Assembly: GCA_910574865.1 (NCBI GenBank)
Contig: CAJTDN010000010.1
Span: 155,838 to 219,837, forward strand
Length of the DNA stretch: 64,000 nucleotides
Direction of reading: 5' to 3'
Source: Lachnospiraceae bacterium
GTDB lineage: Bacteria > Bacillota > Clostridia > Lachnospirales > Lachnospiraceae
Shown: positions 26,130 through 35,451 of the stretch, one piece after another
Position numbering within the stretch: position 1 is the first letter of the stretch
Layout: the number at the start of each line of letters is the position of its first letter
Translations under genes and position numbers: made by a program
The notes under the pieces: model-generated
What the model saw: only the letters and a program-made list of their open reading frames with translations
The model's database searches: none
Told to the model about the DNA's origin: nothing

Positions 26130-26370
26130 AGGGTCAAAAGGTCATGTGTTCCATGCTTGCATGGAAAAGCATGACTTTGGAAGTGCGCAAAACACCGAAA
26201 AGTAGCCATTTTCCGTAGGAAAATGAGCGGATTTGAGGTGTTTTAGGGCACTGAACGTCCAGTGGACGTTCGTTTAGTGCCGACCGTAGCGGAGCGGAGA
26301 CAACGAGAGCACGTAGTGCGGAGTAATCCGTGGGTATCATTGGGGCAAAACTTGTTTTAGCCCCAACATC
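26130..26370 (+). ncRNA. Long structured intergenic element or leader RNA
   Basis: A chain of strong palindromes: a 26135-26180 hairpin with CCATGC/GCATGG at its tip, an AAAACACC/GGTGTTTT long-range pair, the palindrome GAACGTCCAGTGGACGTTC inside a GGCACT/AGTGCC stem, and TGGGGC/GCCCCA near 26340-26365. A second part (26415-26480) has a CGGTGC/GCACCG hairpin. Nothing in it codes. From memory, similar blocks occur repeatedly in Lachnospiraceae genomes, so it may be a dispersed element. Whether it is an RNA gene, a leader or a mobile repeat cannot be told here. Confidence 0.45.
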
Positions 26371-26669
26371 TTATAATGAATCATGCAAAAGCATTCCCTT
26401 GTTTGAGTATTTTGGCAGCGTCGGTGTAAAGATGGCAACACGGCCGGTGCCATATGTGCACCGGCGCCACCATCTAATTATAGCATTCCCAGATTGTTTT
26501 TGCACTTCCTATTTTCATGGAGCACTGTTTCCGAAAGAAGACGGGTAAGTGACACGGCATCTGGAAACGGACGGAATTCGGGAGTAGATGTAAGTAGATG
26601 TACTTTGGAACCGATGACGCCGCCCTTTAAATCGGAATGAGGAAACAAAACTAAGAGGAGGAAAAAATT

Positions 26670-28073
26670 TTGAAAAAGACAAGTATCATCTTATCCGTAC
26701 TAACCATGGCCGCCCTGCTCATGGCGGGTTGCGGCGATGACTCCGGCAAGGCGGCCACGATGCGCTTCTTGCGGGCCGACGGCGAGGCATGGATAAGCGA
26801 CGAGGAACAAAAGAACCTTGACGTTGCCGAAGGAATGAGCCTTTATTCGGGCTACGGCGTGGGCACGTCGGCCCACGCGAACGCGTGGCTTACATTGGAC
26901 GAGGCGACGACGGCCAAGATGGATTTCTCAAGCGAGATTGGAATTAAGCGGAGCGAAGACGGAAAACAACTCGAGGTGGACGTAAAATCCGGCAAAATGT
27001 ATTTCAACTTGGCCGAACCCCTCAAAGACGACGAAAGCCTTGACATCGAGACAAGCACGATGACAGTGGGCATCCGGGGAACCGCCGGCTGGGTGGAAAG
27101 TCACGACGATTATTCCATCGTTGCCATTTTAGAGGGCCACGTGGCGCTCACCGCCAAGAACGGGGGCGACTCCGTCATATTGGGCGAGGGATATATGGCC
27201 ACCCTTTTCCATGGCCGTGGATTTGAGGTTGAGCAATTTTCCACAAAAGACGTCCCGGAATTCGTGATGAACGAGGAAGACACAGTCCATATGCTGGAGA
27301 CGCTGGGGATGAACCTCGACGCGTCCGCAAACGACACGGAAACGAAAGAGGATTCTCCCGACTCCAAGTTGCCCTATGACCCAAAAGCCGGCTTGGAACT
27401 GCCCGAAATTCCCGATGACGGCATTGCCAGGGAAGTCATCGAGGTGGCGGATAACGAGGCGTTTCAATCACTCCTCGCGAGCGGCCGCGACCTGTCCAAT
27501 ACCGAAATACGGCTCGGGGACGGCGAGTACAAGTCCGACTACGGCCTGGCCATCGGCGCATACGAAAACGTGTCCATCATCGGCACCGGCAAGACGCGGA
27601 TCGTCGTAGACAATGGGGGGGCTACCGTCCTGGATTCATACGGATCCAAGAACCTGCTCCTTTACGGACTGGTACTTGGACACGACATCCCGCCCATGGA
27701 CGAGTGCTCGATGGGCGTCTTGTCCTTCTTCGGATGCGAAAACGTGTCCGTGGTGGGCTGTGACATCTACGGCTGCGGACTCGTCGGCATAGAAGCTTCC
27801 AGCGACGTCACCATCACGGATTCCGTGATACGGGAATGCAGTTATTCGGCCGTACAAACATACTCGGACTGCACGGTCCATTTCGTCAATTCCATCATCC
27901 AGGATAATGACGGCCCATACTTGTTTGTCGGTGCCGAGGGCTCGAAATTCTTATTTGACGACTGCACCATACAAGGAAACCACTCCAATGCGGAATTTGC
28001 CCCAATGAGTGATGGCATGGAGCCCGACGTGACCATGAACAACACCACGGAAAAGAATAACGCCTGGCAGTGA
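26670..28073 (+). CDS. FecR-domain lipoprotein with right-handed beta-helix domain
   Basis: A 467-residue lipoprotein (lipobox LLMAGC) starting at TTG 26670, with AGAGGAGG at good distance. Residues about 30-185 form a FecR-like domain (EGMSLYSGYGVGTSAHANAW, MTVGIRGTAGWVE, GHVALTAKNGG). Residues about 255-450 are parallel beta-helix (pectate-lyase-like) strands such as SVVGCDIYGCGLVGIEASSD. FecR proteins usually work with an ECF sigma factor in Gram-negatives; in Clostridia they occur as free surface lipoproteins of unknown role. The helix part suggests polysaccharide binding. No sigma gene is adjacent. Confidence 0.85.
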   Translation: MKKTSIILSVLTMAALLMAGCGDDSGKAATMRFLRADGEAWISDEEQKNLDVAEGMSLYSGYGVGTSAHANAWLTLDEATTAKMDFSSEIGIKRSEDGKQLEVDVKSGKMYFNLAEPLKDDESLDIETSTMTVGIRGTAGWVESHDDYSIVAILEGHVALTAKNGGDSVILGEGYMATLFHGRGFEVEQFSTKDVPEFVMNEEDTVHMLETLGMNLDASANDTETKEDSPDSKLPYDPKAGLELPEIPDDGIAREVIEVADNEAFQSLLASGRDLSNTEIRLGDGEYKSDYGLAIGAYENVSIIGTGKTRIVVDNGGATVLDSYGSKNLLLYGLVLGHDIPPMDECSMGVLSFFGCENVSVVGCDIYGCGLVGIEASSDVTITDSVIRECSYSAVQTYSDCTVHFVNSIIQDNDGPYLFVGAEGSKFLFDDCTIQGNHSNAEFAPMSDGMEPDVTMNNTTEKNNAWQ

Positions 28074-28107
28074 GCGGCTGATTTCATCCGACTGTGAATA
28101 ATAACGA

Positions 28108-28938
28108 TTAATCAGCAAGGTATTCCTCCAGACAAACACCCAAGGCGTGAATCTGTTTTGCGTCATCCCGGCCCACATAGCGATAGTGCCAGGGCTCATA
28201 GATGATACCGGTAATCTCGCTCTTCCCGGTAGGGTAACGGAGAATGAAGCCATATTCCCAGCTATGAGCCATCAGCCATTTTTGAACCTCCGTGTTCTCT
28301 TGTGATTCGTCCAAAAGCTGGTGGTCAATGTCCACGATGTCCACCGCCAGACCCAACTGGTGCTCACTGGTTCCCGGCACTGCCACGGACTTTCCCGCCT
28401 CGGCTTCGGCGGCATCCTGGTCGTATCCTTTGTCCAGATACCGCCCTACCTCTTGTTGATACAAGCTCTCCTGAACTTCCTGGGTGCGGTAGGCAGAACA
28501 AATAACCGGGGTCAGCCCATCCGCCCGGCAGGCATCCATCATTGCCTGAAGGTCGGGATAGCACCGCTCGTCCACCTGAAGGCCATTTTGGAGCGTTACC
28601 GTCTGAACCGTATAATTTTCAGGCAAAGGATTCCATGGGTTGACCAGCACCAGCTTCCATGTACCTGCCGCAATAGGCTCTGACGCAACGGAAGGGTCAG
28701 ACGCCGATTGCGGCGGACTATTTTGTATGGACTCATTCGACGCGGGCACGTCCGCCGCCGGAGGGTCAACCGTCTTGTCCCCACTCGGCATGAAGGCCAC
28801 CATGCAAACAATAGTGGCAAATAGAAAAGCGGATACGGGAAACAAGTGCCGGGCCAGTCGGTGAAGCCGTTTTTTCCTGCGTCTATATTTGCGCTGGCAT
28901 ATGTATCTTTTATGTACTACGTTCTCGATTTGTCTCAT
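28108..28938 (-). CDS. D-alanyl-D-alanine carboxypeptidase, VanY/M15B family
   Basis: A 276-residue membrane-anchored protein: a very basic head (about 10-32), one membrane helix (about 34-50), a Pro/Ser-rich linker and an M15B peptidase domain. Zinc and active-site motifs are SAYRTQEVQESLYQQ, PGTSEHQLGLAVDI (188-201) and EPWHYRYVG (248-256). It trims the terminal D-Ala of peptidoglycan precursors outside the membrane. ATG 28938 has GAGGTG upstream; a GTG three codons earlier is possible. It is the last gene of a minus-strand set with a VanRS-like pair. No ligase (VanA/B/G type) or VanX is nearby, so true glycopeptide resistance is not implied. Confidence 0.87.
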   Translation of the reverse strand: MRQIENVVHKRYICQRKYRRRKKRLHRLARHLFPVSAFLFATIVCMVAFMPSGDKTVDPPAADVPASNESIQNSPPQSASDPSVASEPIAAGTWKLVLVNPWNPLPENYTVQTVTLQNGLQVDERCYPDLQAMMDACRADGLTPVICSAYRTQEVQESLYQQEVGRYLDKGYDQDAAEAEAGKSVAVPGTSEHQLGLAVDIVDIDHQLLDESQENTEVQKWLMAHSWEYGFILRYPTGKSEITGIIYEPWHYRYVGRDDAKQIHALGVCLEEYLAD

Positions 28939-29045
28939 AAAAATCACCTCGCCATGATTGGAATATCCTCATCATAGCAAGGTGTTTCTTAGAATCTTTA
29001 TCGGTCTGCCATCACTTTGGCATCTTCATCATTACAATTCACCAC

Positions 29046-29774
29046 TCATTGAAAATTAAAAAAAATGTAATCACTTGTTATTTCCAGATTCAAGTCATAA
29101 ATTGTCGCGTCGTCTTTTGAGAAAAAGCCTATGCTAAACCAAGAGGGTTGGTCACTTGTCATAGTATGGTCATCCACTACTTTCATATCTATCCGATTAA
29201 AATCATAGTAGTCCTGCAAAAACACGATCCACTTATCCACCCAAAAAGTGGCATCTTCTACCACGCCGCCATCTGTCGGGACATTCTTTACCATTATCCG
29301 TACGGCTTTTCCCGTGGCATCGTCTACCGTTATAAAAGTTCCAAGGCCATTACCCCATGTACATGTCCAAATCAGGGCCGAGCTTCCATCTTCGCCCACC
29401 AGCAACTGCGGTTCTGCATATCCGTCGGCTTGTGCCGCATATTCCAACTCACCTTCCGGAAGCAGGTCGTAATCATCTAACATCTCCATCACGTCCAGTG
29501 CCGCTTGGCTGGCATCTTCTTTGGCCAGTACCGTTTTCCCCTCCCAGATGCTCTCCACGTGTTCCATTGACATCAACTGTAAAGTTGCCCCCACGTCGCC
29601 CTCCTGCCGTAAGGTAAGATTAATGCCGCTCAGCTTCATTTTCTTTTGAAACTTACTGATTTGAGCGTCCTGCATTTGTGATGCCAGGTAAGGCAAAGTC
29701 GCTCCCAGAACGACGAAGAACAAGGCAACAAACAAAGTGGAGAATGGTAAAATATATTTCCTCCCGCACTTCAT
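29046..29774 (-). CDS. Secreted or membrane-anchored protein of unknown function
   Basis: A 242-residue protein with one N-terminal membrane helix or signal anchor (about 5-27) and a soluble extracellular part. I do not recognise the family. The ATG overlaps the stop of the upstream sensor kinase (ATGA), and GAGGAGG is inside that gene, so they are translated together. Being encoded between a sensor kinase and a VanY-type peptidase suggests it senses or shields the wall, perhaps as a kinase accessory protein. Confidence 0.75.
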   Translation of the reverse strand: MKCGRKYILPFSTLFVALFFVVLGATLPYLASQMQDAQISKFQKKMKLSGINLTLRQEGDVGATLQLMSMEHVESIWEGKTVLAKEDASQAALDVMEMLDDYDLLPEGELEYAAQADGYAEPQLLVGEDGSSALIWTCTWGNGLGTFITVDDATGKAVRIMVKNVPTDGGVVEDATFWVDKWIVFLQDYYDFNRIDMKVVDDHTMTSDQPSWFSIGFFSKDDATIYDLNLEITSDYIFFNFQ

Positions 29775-31204
29775 GGACGTCCTCCTCTCAGTTCCACGGT
29801 GACACAAGCTCCACCTTTTTTTCTATTTGCAAACCGCAGGCTTCCGTTATGGAGCGATACAATTTCCCGGCACAAAGCCAGCCCCAGTCCAAAACCTCCT
29901 TGCCTTCGGGAACGAGCCTTGTCCACGCGATAAAACGGCTCTGTCAGATGCTTCAACGCCTGGGGCGGAATGCCCCGACCACCGTCTAAAACACGAATCC
30001 GACAGCCCCTCTCCGTCATTTCCTGACAAAACCGCAATTCCCCTCCGTCCTCCATCGACTTTTGGGCATTGTCCGCCAGGTTCAATAGGAGCGACCGCAC
30101 CAGATCGGGCTCCATCAAACAAATTCCTTCCTCGCAGTCATAATAGAGATGAATGCCCTTCTCCTGGTAAACCGGCTCCAACCACCGGGCCAATTGCTCC
30201 ACCAGCGCTCCGGGGCTGACCGGAACCAGGGGTATGTCCCGCCGCCTAAGCACTAGCAGTTCCAACAACTTGCGGGACAAGCTTTCCAGCCGCTTGCCCT
30301 CCGAATAAATGTAACCTGCCGCCTCGGCTTGTTCCTCCTGGGTCAACGTGCCGCTCCCAATCAAATCAGCATAACCGACAAGGGAAGTCATCGGGGTTTT
30401 CATTTCATGGGCAAAACTGCCGACAAACCGCTCCTGCCGTTCTACGGATTGGCGCAATTGCTCAATATGGCGTTCCTTCTGTTTCGCATCGTTTTCCAAT
30501 TGTCCCGCCATCGTATTAAAATCCCTAGAAAGCTCTCCAATCTCATCCCGTGACCGAACCCGGACACGAGTGGCATAATGACCGGACGCAATCATCCGGG
30601 AGGCTCGAGACAAGTCTTTAAGCGGGGATGTAAGAACCCAGGAAATGGTATAGGACAGTATGCCGCACAGCAAGAACATGGCGAGAAAGACTTGAAAATA
30701 GGTATGCCGTTGGGCGTCCCTCGCGATATAGAGTTCACTGACATCATGGCTGGTTAAAAGGTAGAGCGTGTTCCCATTTGTTTCTATCGCTCCGGCCAAT
30801 ACCAGATAATGCCCGCCTTTTCCATCCTCCAAAATGTGAAACAAGCACTCTCCCGATGCCGGCATCTCGACACTTTCGCTCATTCGGAATATTGAAGTTT
30901 GAACACTCCCGCCCTCATAAATCACTTCCTCCGCGGTGGACAACCGAAGATTTGACCAAAAGGCACTATTTTGCTGGTAAAGCTGCTCCATCGTCCGTGA
31001 GAGTACCTCCCGATTCAAATACGCTTCCAGACCGTTGACGATTTGCAGCGTGCCCCAGACCATGCGATAATCACCAAACGCCGCGGCTTCCTCCCGTTCC
31101 AAGGATTCCTTGAAAGAGGCGGAAATCAGCACGCTTCCTCCGATTCCAAAAAGAAAGGACAATAGTGCCAACATGGAACACGTTATTTTCAGGTGAATTT
31201 TCAA
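29771..31204 (-). CDS. Sensor histidine kinase (VanS-like class)
   Basis: A 477-residue kinase with two membrane helices (about 8-30 and 170-190) around an extracellular domain, a HAMP domain (about 190-245), HisKA with FAHEMKTPMTSLVGYADLI and a HATPase domain (LLLNLADNAQKSM, DGGRGIPPQ, GGFGLGLALC). The start codon is TTG at 31204, overlapping the regulator stop (TTGA) with GGAGGTGGAG upstream. With the OmpR-type regulator and VanY it forms a cell-wall stress set. The name VanS-like reflects context only. Confidence 0.88.
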   Translation of the reverse strand: MKIHLKITCSMLALLSFLFGIGGSVLISASFKESLEREEAAAFGDYRMVWGTLQIVNGLEAYLNREVLSRTMEQLYQQNSAFWSNLRLSTAEEVIYEGGSVQTSIFRMSESVEMPASGECLFHILEDGKGGHYLVLAGAIETNGNTLYLLTSHDVSELYIARDAQRHTYFQVFLAMFLLCGILSYTISWVLTSPLKDLSRASRMIASGHYATRVRVRSRDEIGELSRDFNTMAGQLENDAKQKERHIEQLRQSVERQERFVGSFAHEMKTPMTSLVGYADLIGSGTLTQEEQAEAAGYIYSEGKRLESLSRKLLELLVLRRRDIPLVPVSPGALVEQLARWLEPVYQEKGIHLYYDCEEGICLMEPDLVRSLLLNLADNAQKSMEDGGELRFCQEMTERGCRIRVLDGGRGIPPQALKHLTEPFYRVDKARSRRQGGFGLGLALCREIVSLHNGSLRFANRKKGGACVTVELRGGRP

Positions 31205-31860
31205 GTCTCCACCTCCAACCGGTAGCCCACCTTGTTAATCGCCCGAAGGCAATTTTCCCACCCAACCTTTTTCCGCAAGCGTTGAATATGGAGATCCACC
31301 GCCTTGCTACCGAAAGGATATTCTTCGCCCCACACCCGTTCATAGATTGTTTCCCGGTACATGGCGCGCCTTGGATTCCTGACAAACAGTAGAAGTAAAT
31401 CATACTCCGTCTTGGTTAAACTGATTTCTTGCCCATCCCGCCACACCTGCATGGAAGCGGTGTCAATTTTCAAATCTCCGATTTCCAGCATCATGTCACC
31501 CTTTTTATACCGGCGCAAAACCACGTCAATGCGAGCCAGTAGTTCAATCACTTCGAAGGGTTTCACAATATAATCTTCCGCCCCCAGCTTGAGCCCCTTT
31601 ACCCGGTCTTGGACGGAGCTTTTTGCCGTCAAAAAAATCACCGGAATTTCCAGCGGACGAATGTAGTCCATCAGCTCAAAGCCATCGATTTCAGGGAGCA
31701 TTACGTCCAGCACGATTAAGTCATATTGGTTCTTCTCTAAACAATCTGCCGCCTCCAGTCCATCAAAAGCACAAGTACAACGGTATCCTTCCTTGGCCAG
31801 GCTAAGACGAATCAGGTTGGAAATTGGCGCTTCATCTTCTACAATCAAAATGTTAATCAA
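31201..31860 (-). CDS. OmpR/PhoB family response regulator
   Basis: A 219-residue regulator with a receiver (IVEDEAP at the start, phospho-acceptor in DLIVLDVMLPEIDGFEL, KPFEVIELLAR with the conserved lysine) and a winged-helix trans_reg_C domain (LTKTEYDLLLLFVRNPRRAMYRETIYERVWG and later DLHIQRLRKKVG, shown here in separate parts of the domain). GGGAGG before TTG 31860 sets the start; the frame extends further upstream without a site. First gene of the operon regulator-kinase-unknown-VanY. Confidence 0.9.
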   Translation of the reverse strand: MINILIVEDEAPISNLIRLSLAKEGYRCTCAFDGLEAADCLEKNQYDLIVLDVMLPEIDGFELMDYIRPLEIPVIFLTAKSSVQDRVKGLKLGAEDYIVKPFEVIELLARIDVVLRRYKKGDMMLEIGDLKIDTASMQVWRDGQEISLTKTEYDLLLLFVRNPRRAMYRETIYERVWGEEYPFGSKAVDLHIQRLRKKVGWENCLRAINKVGYRLEVET

Positions 31861-32178
31861 GACAAATCCTCCCAGCACAAAATCATGATACATTCATCAT
31901 ACATCATCCAGGCATCAAAACGGCAACAGTGCAATGTAAACGTTTGCTCTCTTGAAGATACGGTATTCTAAAATTCTATTGCTTGCATAATAGCATCCCC
32001 GGGAATATCGTTAACAAAACTGAATCGTATCTCTTAGGGCTCTTTTTAATCCTTGTCCTTCGTCGCAAAGTAATCTTTTATAACGACAGTGGATTTTTGC
32101 CCGTCTCCAGAAAATGCCGCTTTACTCACTTATGCATCTAATATACCACATTTACCCCCCTTTTCATACCTTTATACA
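31861..32178. other. Intergenic region at the left edge of the accessory island
   Basis: AT-richer than the DNA to its left. I see no gene, terminator with a T-run, or clear attachment repeat in it. It marks the change in base composition between the VanRS-like operon and the island. Confidence 0.4.
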
Positions 32179-32610
32179 CTATTTTCCAAAAAATAAAAGC
32201 GATGGAATCCATCTCATTATCTTACTTTTTTGAAAAAGATAAAAAAAGAACTTGACTGTAAACCTTATCGATACCTTATATTTCAAGGAAAATAATAGTT
32301 TTGTAACAAGAGGATATGGTACTTTCATCATAATCATATTTTGAAATAATACCATCTTTTCCTCGGTGTTTGAATTTTCCACACCCCTTTCCTTCATCAC
32401 ATCAAGGAGATCATCTACGATATATTCCCGACTCTGGGTATGTAGCACTTCATATTCCGGCACAATATAACCGTTCAGAATATCGCTCTTTTCGGTAAAT
32501 GCCTGATAGACACGTTCTGCACCCACACCCAGTTTTGCCGCAACATTTTCAATGCAAAACACGGCAAATTCAAGCTCATTGGAATTTTTAATGTTCTCAT
32601 CTGCCAGCAT
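32179..32610 (-). CDS. DUF3791-type protein with an unusual C-terminal tail
   Basis: Of its 143 residues, the first 75 match the DUF3791 pattern (FAVFCIENVAAKLGVGAERV, LTEKSDIL-type helix, then VPEYEVLHTQSREYIVDDLL). DUF3791 proteins are about 70-80 residues and often sit in toxin-antitoxin-like pairs with DUF3990 proteins. Here the frame runs on for about 65 residues of basic, aromatic sequence (FSLKYKVSIRFTVKFFFYLF), which looks like read-through into unrelated DNA, so the partner is probably lost. AAAGGAGG precedes ATG 32610. Confidence 0.65.
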   Translation of the reverse strand: MLADENIKNSNELEFAVFCIENVAAKLGVGAERVYQAFTEKSDILNGYIVPEYEVLHTQSREYIVDDLLDVMKERGVENSNTEEKMVLFQNMIMMKVPYPLVTKLLFSLKYKVSIRFTVKFFFYLFQKSKIMRWIPSLLFFGK

Positions 32611-32624
32611 AAGCAAGACCTCCT

Positions 32625-34316
32625 TTACTTTATTTTAGCCAAAACATCCTGAAAAATTGCATAGTTCTTCTTCACACCGTCATCCAGGTCGATGGAGATC
32701 ATCTGGTCGGCAAGGTGATGAATCTTTTCTTCGTAAGCAGTCAGCTTTTTGTTCAGCTTCACACGCTCGCCGGTGGAAGCATTGGCAATCCGCTGTTCCA
32801 GATCGGCAATGGCAGTACGATAACGAGCCTGCTGTTCATGCACATAATCGGTACGGATACGGGCAATGATGTCCGGCTGATAGCGGTGCATATAAATCAG
32901 TGCCTTAAAGCCGTTCTTCTTGCCGCTGTCAAACAGCCAGTAAATCGGACGTTTCTGGTAAATTTTGCAATGGTCGGCATAAAAATCATTCAAGAAATAG
33001 TTCCGAATGACATCCTTGGGCTGACCTTTGCCGCCCAGAGCGTCTGCAATGAATTTCAAGTTTTCGTCCAGAGTGTCTGCACCGTAGACTGTTTTCACAA
33101 ACTCTACGAACAAACCCACAGCATAGGAGATGAAAGAGCGAATATCTCTGCCCAAATCTGCTTTGCGGACAGTTACATCCTTATCCTCAACCTCTGGTGT
33201 CAGCTCGTCCTGCAAGCTGTAAATATCAATGAAAATACGGTTCAGTTCTTCCTCGTTGTCTTTCAGCTGATTGAAACGGTCGTCACATTCAGTCTGCCAC
33301 TGGTCGAAAGCTTCGGCAATAGTCTGAACTTTGCGAAGCAACGAATGGTGCTGGAAATCCCATGGGGTTTCAAAAGAATCCCAATCATTGCGAGATAGGT
33401 CAATATTTCTTTCTACTAACTGCTCTATTTCCTCATTAGGCTTTATTACAACCGATGCTTTTCCAAGGGAATCCTCATGATAATCTAATGTTGGCGATAG
33501 CATTTGCAAAAAGCTCTGAATTATAGGTGTATTATCTATATAGTCACAAATTGTTTTTCCTGGTATTTTTTCATAATTTTCTTTTTTTGCTGAATATCGT
33601 TCCTTTCCAGATAAAAAGATTTCTTCTTTTTCAGTTTGACCCATTCCACTTACAAGACGAACATAAACTCCCTTGTAATCGGAAATGTCTGAATTGTTTA
33701 AAACAAAACTTGTCGTTTGAACAACCTCTCCGCTTATTTCTTCAAAAGCTCTTGCTCCTAAATGTGCCATACTCGTAATATTATATGCCGATAAATAGGT
33801 ACGCAATTTTTCAAAGCTGCCCAAAAACATCCAAGCGTGCTGAGTAATCAAAGCTGCATATCCTTTAGTTTTAGTCATTCGCAAGCATCGCTGAATAAAA
33901 ACAGCAAAAAAATCAGTTTTTCCTTCTTCGTAATTCTTTTGCACATATTTTATAAGTTTTGCTCCACCATTACTTACTGACATATATGGCGGATTAGTCG
34001 TTGTCACATCATACTTCTGTACCAACGCCTCTGCCACCTGCACCAGTGGCAACAAATCTCTCAACGCCGCTTCACGGGTAGTATAGCCATAGGATTCATA
34101 AATTTTCATCAGCACATCGAACATATACGCAAGGATATGACCGAAACCGAAACATGGGTCGATTGCCGTGTCTAATTTGATACAACATAACGGCAGCCTC
34201 TTTCTACCCCTTAACGATGAACACCCCCGCGTGCATTTTTGCACACCCCTCATAACGATGCCGTATGCACCGTTACGGAGTAAGGAATTCGGATTTATTG
34301 CTGCCTGTACGTACAA
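32625..34316 (-). pseudogene. pglX: Truncated and internally deleted BREX adenine methyltransferase PglX
   Basis: The 563-residue frame contains motif IV as TNPPYMSVS (NPPY 108-111) and the long C-terminal part of PglX/BrxX (PWDFQHHSLLRKVQ, RRPIYWLFDSGKKNGFKALIY-type region, closing coiled coil). Full-length PglX is about 1200 residues: the N-terminal third is absent and about 100-150 residues between motif I and motif IV are missing (EAALRDLLPLVQVAEAL joins them). Motif I reads DPCFGFGH (53-60) instead of DPACGSGH. The first 50 residues are unrelated. Other BREX genes are absent. A non-functional relic is most likely. Confidence 0.8.
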
Positions 34317-34353
34317 TGCGTTTTCCTCAAGAAACCATAAATTTGCATATCTG

Positions 34354-34767
34354 TTAATCCAGATACTTGATGTGAAAATACTTATTCAGTCTGGAATCTG
34401 ATTTGTTTTCCCTTACAAACTCAAGTTCAAATCCACATTTTTCGTAGAAACCAGATGCCTGAAATCCATTCGTGCAGAGATTAATATTATTAAAACCCTG
34501 ACCGCTGAAGAACTCTTCAACAGCTTTAATTAACTGCATTCCGATGCCTTTCCCTCTATATCCGTCCTTTACGACCAGTTCATCGATATATATTTCAGAA
34601 AAGAAGCTGGCACCCGAAATAGCGCCTATCATCTCATCACAGCGCTTTGCCACAAAGCAAAACGGTGTGTAATTACATGAGATTCCATTGCTCGTTTCGT
34701 ATTTTTCCTGTTCTGCTTCTATAAAGTTTTCAACCTTTGAGTCGAATTCGACTTTGCTGATTTTCAT
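34354..34767 (-). CDS. GNAT family N-acetyltransferase
   Basis: A 137-residue acetyltransferase with the acetyl-CoA binding motif VKDGYRGKGIGMQLIKAVEEFF and a C-terminal GFYEKCGFELE. The start is set at 34767, where GGGGTG is upstream; the frame extends five codons further. Substrate unknown. It is one of a series of same-strand acyltransferase genes (34.3-37.8 kb) that look like an accessory resistance cluster. Confidence 0.85.
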   Translation of the reverse strand: MKISKVEFDSKVENFIEAEQEKYETSNGISCNYTPFCFVAKRCDEMIGAISGASFFSEIYIDELVVKDGYRGKGIGMQLIKAVEEFFSGQGFNNINLCTNGFQASGFYEKCGFELEFVRENKSDSRLNKYFHIKYLD

Positions 34768-34789
34768 AAGCACCCCACACAATACCGAT

Positions 34790-35428
34790 TTACAATCGTG
34801 CTTTCAGTTCCTCTCTGACTTTTTCCAAATCGCTACTGGTCAGTATTGGAATCAACCTGTCAATTTCCTCGATGCTCTTATCCCACCATCTAAATCTGAG
34901 CATCAAATCAATCAGTTCATCATCAAAACGTTTTCGCAGTTCCTTCGCGGGATTCCCGACCACAATGGAATACGGCACAACATCGCTGCCTACAACACTG
35001 TTTGCTCCAATGATAGCTCCATCACCGATGTGAACACCCGGAAGGATAACCGCATTCTGTCCAATCCACACATCGTTTCCGATGATGGTATCTCCTTTGA
35101 GCGGAAGGTCAGAAGGCGCAGGTGAATTCATATTCCACCCTTCCAGGGTATAAAAAGGAAAGGTCGATACGGCATTCATCTGATGATTTGCGCCGTTCAT
35201 CACAAACTCAACACCTGCAGCTATCTGGCAGAACTTGCCGATGATTAGTTTATCTCCGTTCCACTCATAGAGATGCGTTACATGGCTCTCAAATTCATAA
35301 TCGGCAATGTAGGTGAAATCCCCAACAACAATATTCGGGTTCTTTATTGTCGGCTTCACATAGATTTCTTTATCATATCCGGCAATCGGATGGATTGTAT
35401 TCGGATCAGGTTGTTTTCCGTTTTTCAT
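34790..35428 (-). CDS. Xenobiotic (streptogramin/chloramphenicol-like) O-acetyltransferase, Vat family
   Basis: A 212-residue left-handed beta-helix acetyltransferase. Hexapeptide-type turns (IGNDVWIGQNAVILPGVHIG, then GAIIGANSVVGSDV) and the catalytic-loop region with FVMNGANHQMN, plus PYSIVVGNPAKELRKRF near the end, match Vat/XAT enzymes. It acetylates hydroxyl groups of antibiotics such as streptogramin A in characterised members; resistance here is not proven. AAGGTGAG precedes ATG 35428; the frame upstream of that codon overlaps the next gene and is not used. Confidence 0.88.
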   Translation of the reverse strand: MKNGKQPDPNTIHPIAGYDKEIYVKPTIKNPNIVVGDFTYIADYEFESHVTHLYEWNGDKLIIGKFCQIAAGVEFVMNGANHQMNAVSTFPFYTLEGWNMNSPAPSDLPLKGDTIIGNDVWIGQNAVILPGVHIGDGAIIGANSVVGSDVVPYSIVVGNPAKELRKRFDDELIDLMLRFRWWDKSIEEIDRLIPILTSSDLEKVREELKARL

Positions 35429-35451
35429 TTTGCTCACCTTGTAATTAGCGT

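Noticed and set aside
28108..31860. A complete vancomycin resistance operon
   Set aside because: Only regulator, kinase and VanY types are present; no D-Ala-D-Lac/Ser ligase, VanH, VanX or VanT gene is seen.
32179..34316. A working BREX plus toxin-antitoxin defence island
   Set aside because: pglX is truncated and deleted, other BREX genes are absent, and the DUF3791 gene has lost its partner.
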